From: Deroplatys truncata
Lineage: Eukaryota; Arthropoda; Insecta; Mantodea; Mantidae
Assembly: GCA_030765065.1 (NCBI GenBank)
Contig: CM060980.1
Span: 60,062,364 to 60,126,363 of the forward strand
Reading direction: 5' to 3'
Length of the DNA stretch: 64,000 bases
This document shows, one piece after another, positions 55,321 through 64,000 of this stretch (the stretch's first letter is position 1; the number at the start of each line of letters is the position of its first letter). The translations under genes and the position numbers were made by a program. A model generated the notes under the pieces. The model was not told where the DNA came from and did not search any database. It was given only the letters and a program-made list of their open reading frames with translations.

Positions 55321-56639
55321 ATAAGTTGAATAATACTGAGTAAAAACTCTACAATTTATGCGTGATGTTTTCCACATTCAAACATATAAAAATAAATAAA
55401 AACAATGTACGCGTCCCCCTAAGGTAAAAAAAAAAGTAAACTGTCATAGGAAAATGAATCCTGAGCTAAATACAGAAGCACAGGGAGATAACAGTTTAAT
55501 ATTAATTTTACACTTAGAGAAAGTTGCTTTCGAACAGGAAATTTCGGCGCCAGACTACTGGAACAAAAACACATGGGTCACATGTGGTACAAGCTAAGTT
55601 ACATGAAATGGGTTTTCTAAGCACCCTCCTAACAGAGATGGACGGGTGCCAGAGACAAATGCCCACCCAGTTTTAGAAGGCCAAAGCCGCCTCAGGTGAT
55701 ATTTCCATTCAGTTTATCAAAAACAGCAATAGCCAGTAATACATTTTTATTCCGTGTATAAACACTGATTTAGAAGCGGGAGGTCAACGGAATCATGGCC
55801 GAGGCAAAGAAGTGTGGTGCGTTATCCTCGAGGCAAAGGAGTCTGATGCCGACAACAATGGAGCACGATATGAGCTACAAACTTCCGGATTTAAAAACGT
55901 GTGCTGTAACACTGCCATTACCTATGGCCAGAATAGTGCTTAGTGCTAGCTAGTGATGTAAACAAATGGCTAAAATGGGAATTATCTCCAAAAACATAAT
56001 GCGGTAGGGGGATACAAAGAAGGGGATTAAACAGAGGAGAGTTTTCAAACAAGGACGTGGATGAAATAGTTATGCATGTGCACAAAATTGCACCGAGAAG
56101 ACACTCTTGTTTAATAATAAGCACACCTGGGCAGGTAGGTGCAAAAGAAGCGAACAACCGAGACGGACAAGACCGCGAAATATCCTTAGCTGATCAACTC
56201 ATTCCGCAAGGTTTTTATCCTTGATCGCAAATAATTTCTTATGAGGCAAGATTAGCACTAATTTTACTATCTTTTATTTTTTTATTAATAAGTGCAAATG
56301 ATATAATTATAATTTGAATGAAATAATTGTTAATATCAATATAGCAATTTCTAAAAACAATTAACAAAAAAAAAATAAGCAAAACTTTCCAAAAATCTTC
56401 AATAGCTGTACTTAAATTGTGCGATATTTCACAAATCATGCGTAAATATTCCTTGAAATGATCCTTGTACGCATAGAGATATGCACCTGTTATCCCATGG
56501 AATTTCGGGCGTGCTGATGTATCCCTGGAGAATTCTTACTGGTCCCTCGTATTTCACCATACGGACACTAAGACATTCTTCATCTTGCAAAGGATTTTCA
56601 CATAAGTATTTTTCAAAAGCTATATGACACGTTAAGCAC
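55321..56639. other. No feature recognised
   Basis: Mixed composition. No shared repeat or coding homology was found in either strand. Confidence 0.45.
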
Positions 56640-56868
56640 GTTTTTGACTGCCTCTGTGGTAGAGTGGTCAGTTTTCTAACTTCTCAAACCAATCTGCGGT
56701 TCTGGAAGTATGAATGTGGGAGTGAACGTATGTTTTCTTAACGAACATGAATAAAAATAATTAAAAAGCTACATGTTATTAACACCACCAGCTGTTTCTA
56801 AAGTCAAAATCCTCCATGATCATAGACGTTAAGAGGTGGCAATAACAAGTAAACAATTACAGTAATAA
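56640..56868 (+). repeat. SINE family S2, diverged copy
   Basis: Head GACTGCCTCTGTGGTAGAGT GGTCAG, weak B-box, then the family's GGAAGTATGAATGTGGGAGT and ATTAACACCACC and the end GACGTTAAGAGGTGGCAATA. The middle TTTTCTTTGGTCAG block is deleted. Confidence 0.68.
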
Positions 56869-57133
56869 ACATTTTCCAAAGAAGATTTATAATGGGGATG
56901 AAGTTACTCTTACTTCTCACTGAGGTTTGTGGAAAGTTATAAAAGAAAAGCTGCATAAGAAAAGCTAATCTTTCGTTCCAGCCTCTATCTTTGCTTTTTT
57001 TTTACTTCATAATGCTGAGCTACCATTAGTGCGGAAGGAAAGTGTTGCGAGATGTTCTCAGTTTCCAGATACGAGTCTGGTATTTGAACTGTAGCATAAC
57101 GTATACTCTGTAAAAAAAAATAATAAAATAAAA

Positions 57134-57152
57134 GAGAGAGAGAGAGAGAAAT
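57134..57152. repeat. (GA)n microsatellite
   Basis: Short GA run after an A-rich stretch. Confidence 0.85.
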
Positions 57153-57411
57153 TTACTTTTTTATCCTTTCTTTCTTGGTTTGTTCTGCTGCATATTACGG
57201 CACATTACATTACATTCTCCTAATGGTGGAGAAAAATGAATGATTTTAGAAATAGAACCATCAAATACTTGAAAGAGAGATACGAATCTTAGGAAATATG
57301 AATAGGAATACCCCGATATATTTTTTTTCGAAGGGGGCCATACACAGCTTAACTATTTTATTTCTTTTAGAAACTTAGAGTTACATTTCGAGTTACACCA
57401 CATCATACCGA

Positions 57412-58075
57412 GCGAGGTGGCGTTGTGGTAACGTGTGCACCTCGCATTTGGGAGGTTCCGGATTCAACCTCCGGCGACCGTCCACTCTGAGCCATGGGTT
57501 TTTCGTGGTTTCTACGGATCGGCAGACGAATGCTAGGGTGGTTCCTCTTCTACCACGGCTTTCTGTCTCTCATTTCCTGTACTCATTATCTCGTTTATTG
57601 TTATCAATTTCAGGACTGTAGGATTAGGCGACGGTGTTGGCGGTTTATGGATGACGGCTGGATGTGCGCTATGTAAAGGTTTCTTCCCTGGCGTCAGTCG
57701 GAACTGCCTCCGAAATGGACTCCACCAGGGGGACCACTGGAGGTTAGGGGTTCCTGAGAGGAGTTGGGCGGCGTCGAATGCGCTCTATCTAGAAACTTTA
57801 GGGACCCCGTCCATGCCTAAGCCCGTTGTCATCCGGATCTAGTTGCTCTTTGAGTTTCTCTTCTCTTTGCTCCCTCCCAGGGATCACGTCAGAAGAAAAA
57901 ACGATGTTGAAGTGTACTTGCGGTGCTCTACCCCGGATTCGGCCACCCCCCCCCCAATGCGCACATCAGCTGAATAACTGTCTCTCCCTCCCCCTCTTTC
58001 TCTCTCCCACCTCACACGCCTTTGGGGTTATGGTATTTCGTGACCGTTCAGGTGCCCCTGTCTTCGGTATGAACA
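57412..58075 (+). repeat. Long SINE family S4, longest copy
   Basis: Head GAGCGAGGTGGCGTTGTGGT then CACCTCGCATTTGGGAGGTT, B-box-like GGATTCAACCTCC, CCACTCTGAGCCATGGG, CGTGGTTTCTACGGATCGG, GACGAATGCTAGGGTGGTTC, CTACCACGG. The body is about 150 bases longer than in 44708-45225, includes a C10 run near 57945, and ends with GACCGTTCAGGTGCCCC. Four overlapping plus frames of 60-95 residues are shadows. Confidence 0.83.
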
Positions 58076-58599
58076 TTGTTATTCACATTTTGTCTTGTTT
58101 ATTAAGTGCTTAGATAAAATTATTTACTTTGTTTTACTTTGGTTAAATAAAACTAACAAAAGTGTTACTTTTTCTTATAAATGTTTGAAAAGGACCTGAA
58201 ATAATTTGACTTTGATAGTTATAAAGTGCTGCACGTATTTGTTTTTGCTATAATATGCTAATATTTAAGTTAAAGATTCTCCTTGTAATGTTTCATTCTA
58301 GATTAAACAGTATTTTTCAGTGTTTTTCAAGCAGTATTTGTTGAATATTAACCATTTCGTTGAAAATATACTAATGAAATGTTTTACACTAATAAGTAAG
58401 CTGAAATCGTTCCCTAATTCAGCATCAATTTCGCAGTGATTTCGGAAAAAGAACGTGATTTCTACTAGATAGCAGGTATGTTCTTCCTCTCATAACAGAC
58501 GCAAATTTCCATTCGCCTGCTTTTCAAACCGTCATCCTACAATCTATTAAAGTTGGAATATAAGTGTTCATAAAAGACGTATCTCTGGTTTAAAAGATG
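58076..58599. other. No feature recognised
   Basis: AT-rich spacer before a LINE remnant. Confidence 0.5.
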
Positions 58600-59375
58600 G
58601 CATCTATATTATTTTTCTTCTTCCTATTCCTCTTCTTGGAGTAGGATAATCTCCTGTTCCGTCCTCAACTCACCATCTTGCTCTCGGTCGACCAGTCTCT
58701 CTTCTCCTATGTGGTTTGTAAATCAGTGTCTGTTTGGGGAGTCCTTCCTTATTCATTCCACTCAGATGGATCCATTCCACTTAACCAACAAGTCCTATAT
58801 TCTAGATTAACTGGTAGTAGGTTTAGTTCATTCCTTACGTCCTAGTTTTTATATTATGTAATCCAGTTTTGTGCATCCTTTTTTGAGCGCCCTTAAACAT
58901 AAATATACATTTGCGCTGACTGTATTCTCTTAACATCGCTTTTCTTTAGCATCCATATTTCATATCCATACAACAAAATTGGTACAGCCATATCTTATCA
59001 AATTTTATTTGTGTTTATTTTCTTGCTTCCCTTTTTAGGCTCCTGGCAATATTCCTCCACAAATATCCTGAAAACGTTGTATTTCAATATTAATTACTTT
59101 ATCATATCCATAGGCATTGTCACAACCTAAATATCTGCAATGGCTCACGTGATCTAAAACAGTGTTATTTACGAGATTATTATTTTGCTTTTAGATTAGA
59201 TGCTTCCCTATGAAAGCCATAGCTTTCGTCTTCTGCAGTGAGATATTTAATTTATGTTCTTCACATATTACACTTAGTTTTTGTATGACCTTTTGTAAAC
59301 TATCTTCGCCTTCTTGGATAATTATCTGGTCACCCGTAAATAAAAGAGTGCATCCATACTCTCCACCTATATAGA
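58600..59375 (-). pseudogene. LINE reverse-transcriptase fragment from motif C to C-terminus
   Basis: On the minus strand: GCTLLFTGDQIIIQEGEDSL near 59350, where TGDQ replaces the catalytic ADDQ; HKLNISLQKTKAMAFIGKH near 59220; CRYLGCDNAYGYDKVINIEI near 59110; YGCTNFVVWI, NMDAKEKRC near 58970; and ALKKGCTKLDYI near 58880, then a poor tail. Motif order is that of RTE/L1/CR1-type enzymes. Several stops and one frameshift. Confidence 0.76.
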
Positions 59376-59984
59376 GAGAGGGTAAAGCTGGACCTCAGGA
59401 CTCAAATGGAAAACGCAAGCTAAGTGTGGTTTCTGCTAGTTATTATTTATAATTGATAATCCTAAACCGAAGGATAATTTTATTTCATTGCATTCAAAAC
59501 TGCCGAATTTTATTCACGCTCCCTTGCTTTATACTTGCTTTTGTGCGTTAGAATATCCACAGCAGTTTATCCCCAATAATGCAAGCTAAATGTTTGTAGA
59601 CTAATTTTACTAATCCCAATCATTTGCTCTACCTACTAACCTTTAGGGGCAGTTGGGGCGCAAGCTGAAATCGGTCATCATAACTTAGAGCCCGATTTGG
59701 CAGGAAACAAATTAACCATTACGAGGGTCGTGCAGCGGTTCCTGCAATGTAAATATCGGTATTTTAGCTTCTATATGCAGTGTTATTGATAGCGCTTTTC
59801 ACAAAACTACCCATAAATCAGCCACATCACCAGATTTATTTTCGTCTAATCTATCATGCGACTAAGATTATTTAGCTGTCTATACTAATACACTGCAGTT
59901 TGTTATGGAACAAGTATATTTGATACTAAATTGTCAGCAAGTAGTGTAAACGAGCAAATTCATCATTCATTTGGAAAAAATCTA
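59376..59984. other. No feature recognised
   Basis: AT-rich spacer. Nothing recognised. Confidence 0.5.
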
Positions 59985-60840
59985 ATGTGATATATTCACA
60001 TGACTCTCTCTACCCTCTATCATTTATTAACGGGTATAAAACTAGTCTCACTAAATCTTATTTTTATATCTACTTCATTTTAATCAAAATGAACTTTTGC
60101 ACAAATAGTTATATTACACATTTTGTTATAGATACAAAGAGAACAGCGACGTCAACTACTTAAGAACTAGACGCTATATACTGGCTTTAAAATTCCATGC
60201 TGTTTCAATGGAATCACGAGAAACAAATGAATGATGACAGAACTTCAGAGGAATGGCTAAGTATTGAACAATATAAACAATTAATAAGCGATATTTCGGA
60301 AATAGCTGATTCCACAAAAAAACTATTTGAAATAAATTGCGTGTTTTAAAGAGATCTATTTTCTTGTGTAGTATGTTTTCGTCTATCGCTTAACGTTTAC
60401 CAGTTAATATAAGATTATACAAAATTGCTTCCGAATGAAGAGAACTTCAAAGGCTATTGGCCGAAATTCAACATATACATTTTGTTTTTCATCTAAATAT
60501 CTTTAACATTTTTAATAAAAATCGTATCAGCCATTTTTTAGAAAATAAAAAATTTCTAAAAATGTTCCATGTGAAGGATGTTTTGGTGTAGGGGGTTTTC
60601 TTGAAAATCCTCGTGTCGCATCTTTGGAAGGTACTGAACTAAATACCAAGTTGGTGTTTATCTGACTTTTCGTTTTGGAGCTACGGAATTTCACACACAC
60701 ACACGAATTTTTATCTAAAATTTGTTTTGTATTCAGGGGTCCTCAAAAGATGTATTTCCGGTGGAATATCGGTATCGAATTTTTGGATGGAATGCAATAA
60801 TATCTCTACCCCTAGATGAGTGGCAGAGAAAGTTAAAAGT
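59985..60840 (+). repeat. Family A repeat (A11)
   Basis: Left end AATCTAATGTGATATATTCA then CATGACTCTCTCTACC; right end GTGGCAGAGAAAGTTAAAAG. Internal blocks collinear with A2. The microsatellite site has six CA units (60691-60704). Confidence 0.85.
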
Positions 60841-62744
60841 GAAGGCTTTACTTAAAGCTTGTATTTCATCCATATACTTAGTGCTTAGGTATGTTGATGT
60901 AAATTTAAAAACACGCTCAACATGTATAGAATTTTATTTTTAAGTAATAACCAAATACAAAGCTGGTTGTTATGAGAGGATGGACAGGCTGTCATTTCTG
61001 TTTGTCTAAGCTATGTTACGTGCTTAATAATACATCTGCCAAATAAAGAGAACTCATAGAGTCAGTGTTCCAATAGAGTTATTCTAACATGTAGGTGTAA
61101 GCCACTGATGATCCTCAGACTAAATAATTAGTTAATCGGCAGTCAAATTTCAGTTATTTTACATAAAGTTAAAATATCTATAAGATTATGTTAAGAATAA
61201 ACTTTATGTGCTAACATCTCTTAAGGCATTAAGATTCATGCTTCATTAAATGTTCCTTTCGGAATATCACGAATGAAAAACAGGAAGGGCAAAGGGTATA
61301 AATAGAAACGGAGGCATGTTACATTCAGACATGTGACCGTGTACTATGGTTTTCAGTTGTACAAAGAACGGAGAGAAACGCATTTAATTAGCACATGAAG
61401 AGGGTTTGCCGTCCCACCTTGGCGGCTCATGCCGGCATCGACACTGTCTTCTCCCGGTGCGAGATTCGCGTTTGGTCCCCGTTTCAAGATAGGAACAACA
61501 CTGTATCAGCGTTTATTTACGGGCGGCTTCACATGCTATATAGCATTTTGAACACACAGATAAGTGTGTTCAACATGCTATATAGCATGTAAAACATTAA
61601 TCTTTTGCACTTAATTATTTATTCAGGTAAGGTCAGGTTCATGATCGGCTAATAAAATGAAAAGGTTGATATGTTACTGTCAACTGTAGACACAAGAAAT
61701 GGTCGGATAAGGAAATAATTTTATAGGAGGAAAACTATTTTTATTTAAACATATCTTAATTATACGAGATACCGGAAGTCGCAATCAAAGCCATTTAGCC
61801 ATACTAGCATAGAAAACGTAAACATATCAAGCATTCGAATCGGAAGGAGTGGAAATAGTGCCAACTGTTTGCAATAGGCTTCGGCATGAAATACTTCGTG
61901 CCAGATTGAATAGGGTGAACTTTAAGCTGGTTCATTCATTAGCAATACTTATATCTTCGACTAATTTAATATCCAAAGCTTTTTAAAATTGATGGTTAAC
62001 AATATGGAACATACTAAACCTTCCTCATATTTTGCTCCAAAATTTTGAGATTGTTAATGTAGTGCAGTAAAAGAAACTAAATATGAAATTTGAAAAAAAT
62101 ATACTCGAAGGTGCAGGAAAGTAACAACTTTCATATAAAACATCTCTCTGAATATAAGAAAATGCTATATAAGTTCCTGATTTGGTTATTTATGGAAACT
62201 GATGAACAATAAAAACATTATTTTTGTATTTTGATATAAAAACTATACGCGTGTATTCAAAGCAGGGGTGTTGTTCATCACTGAACACAAAAACAGCAAT
62301 CACGTTCCCTTCTTATTCTCAACACACAGAAAATACTGTTTTAGAAACAAGAGAATAGCTGTTTATTATTTTCATGAAATGATTACAGGCTTCTAATTTA
62401 TTTCATTACAATGTATTAATTCAGCAGATAACCCACCTATTCATATTGGAAGTCTTATTGGTATATTCAAAAAACATTTTAAGACTGTACCCTTGAGAGT
62501 ATTCATATAAATAACCCAAATAGGTAAAATTTGGGTCGCAAAACAATGCAAATATAAAGTCATTAGATGTATTTTCAATCTAAATACTTTCTACACTATA
62601 CTCTTTTCGAGGTGTTACAGTTTTCAAATTATGAATATCTGGTATTATTAGTGACAGGAGGATATGGTGAATCTATAAATAGTATCGATTTTGTACAGAT
62701 TGTTCACTTGCCATTGTGTTGAATTTAACATTTTAATGCTTTTT
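60841..62744. other. No coding feature; contains a nested palindrome
   Basis: Apart from the palindrome at 61531-61590, AT-rich DNA without recognisable genes or shared repeats. Confidence 0.5.
61531..61590. repeat. Nested palindrome, 26-bp arms
   Basis: Left arm 61531-61556 and right arm 61565-61590 are inverse with 25 of 26 bases matching, separated by an 8-base loop CAGATAAG. Each arm's outer part contains ACATGCTATATAGCATGT (right arm, itself a perfect 18-base palindrome) or a one-base variant (left arm). Confidence 0.95.
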
Positions 62745-63545
62745 ACATTCTCTAACGGTATCTAGTAGGTAGGGGAAGTATTGCATTCCACCCAAAATTC
62801 TATATTGAGATTCAACAGAAATACACGTTTAGAGGCCCCTTGACTACAAAATTGAATTTTTATAAAATAAAGTCCACGCGTGTGTGTGAATAGCATAATT
62901 CAAAAACAAAATTTCGATAAATTCAAAACTTGTTATCTAATATCAATATTTTACCAAAGTGGGGCACGGAGATTTTCAAAACACCCTTTTTATTTTATCA
63001 AAATGGTTCAAACGATTTTGATTAAAATTCCATGCATTTAAGACATTTAAATGACAAATAAAACGTTAATCTTGAATTTTCTGGGAAAAGCCCGTGACAC
63101 CCTCTTCATTCGGAAGGCATTTTGTGTAATTTTGCATATCGCGCAAACCGTAAGAGATATACAAAAACTTACTACATAAAAGTTGTAAAACTATTTAAAT
63201 CTAACAATTTATTTTAAATATTTTTACATCAGAATTGTTCGAGTTATGCGTTGATATTGGTTTGAATTTTTCAATACTTAATCATTATTTATTGCCTGTC
63301 ACCATTCAGTTGTTTCTCGGGATGTCATGGAAAGGTTATGGAATTCAAGCCAGCATATACTGACCCGCTTTTTAACGTTTTGCTATAGCCTTTTACCTAC
63401 AAGGAAATGTGTCAAACTATTTCTGAAAATGTCTACCTCGATGTTAGCATGAAGTGGGTAGAGAAAAACGCTTTGGTAGACAGTTTGTAGAAGCTATATG
63501 AAAATAAATGATAGTGAGTGGAGAAAGTCACGCAAATATAATAAT
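62745..63545 (-). repeat. Family A repeat (A12)
   Basis: Left end TTTTTACATTCTCTAACGG with the hairpin degraded, then GGGGAAGTATTGCATTCCAC, and the collinear blocks to GAGTGGAGAAAGTCACGC at about 63526. The microsatellite site is a short GCGTGTGTGTG. A diverged copy. Confidence 0.8.
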
Positions 63546-64000
63546 GTTTACAATTACAATTATTTTTATATAATAGTAAAAAATGTACTCGAGGACACAA
63601 GGAACGTTCACTAAAAAACGTATATCTAAATATCAGAAGATGTCATTTAATTTCCTGATTTAGTTATTCATGATAAACGGTGATTTAAACATTTTTGAAT
63701 ACTGTTATGAATAAAAATGTATATATGTAACATGAAGTACATAGAAATAAAATTGTGTATTATAATATTTCTGGAAGCTGTATGAAAATATACGATAGCG
63801 GGTATAAACGTAACAGCTCGGAATTTTTATTTTTAACCTGGATGCGTATACTCATAAGCACAAGGCTATTTTTTGTGATTTGTGCACCTGTATATGTTAT
63901 ATACCTAATGCATTCCATATATGAGTGTTACTTGTATCACTAAACTACTTGCTCTTTTCTGAACAAAGAAAAGAAAAGGGGTAGAGAGAGAGAGAGAGAG
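63546..64000. other. No feature recognised; (GA)n at the window edge
   Basis: AT-rich DNA ending in a GA run from 63980 that is cut by the window end. Confidence 0.5.

Noticed and set aside
1..64000. CRISPR array, bacterial operon or phage content
   Set aside because: No regularly spaced direct repeats with unique spacers, no ribosome-binding-site-led gene clusters, and abundant eukaryotic SINEs, LINEs and microsatellites.

Overview
The window reads as gene-poor, repeat-saturated nuclear DNA of an insect. I find no intact host gene. It is AT-rich, full of short stop-riddled frames, and dominated by decayed transposons of several classes. The transposase, reverse-transcriptase and tRNA-derived repeat types are those common in large arthropod genomes. 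A polyneopteran such as a cockroach, termite or stick insect is my guess from the repeat style, but the sequence does not prove it.

Layout. 1-2 kb: edge of a long tRNA-derived SINE, a fragment of the dominant repeat (here called family A) and an AAT microsatellite. 2-7 kb: a Tc1-like element with terminal inverted repeats (TIRs), then a mariner-superfamily element with ~60-bp TIRs carrying two nested SINEs, then a second degenerate transposase. 7-13 kb: three family A copies, one split by a SINE with a target-site duplication. 13-17 kb: LINE 3' fragments, SINEs, an intronless pseudogene of tubulin-folding cofactor B (TBCB), and a foldback-like element. 17-25.8 kb: mostly unassigned AT-rich DNA with LINE 3' fragments, SINEs and an internally deleted mariner. 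26-38 kb: microsatellites, family A copies carrying nested insertions (family B and an LTR-type element), long SINEs and a hAT-like MITE. 38-43 kb: a 2.2-kb element with CACTGGTCAACAA termini that carries a decayed gene of an uncharacterised arthropod repeat-protein family. 43-64 kb: more family A, long SINEs, Jockey-like and other LINE fragments, a second LTR-type copy, and a nested palindrome.

How the parts relate. Insertions can be dated relative to each other from nesting: SINE inside family A, LTR-type element inside family A, family B inside family A, and SINEs inside a mariner-type element. Nearly all LINE remains are 3' ends and eight of nine lie on the minus strand. The only trace of a host gene is the TBCB retrocopy.

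Limits. All family calls rest on reading motifs by eye and on remembered family features. No alignment or search was run. Boundaries without a target-site duplication are approximate by tens of bases.
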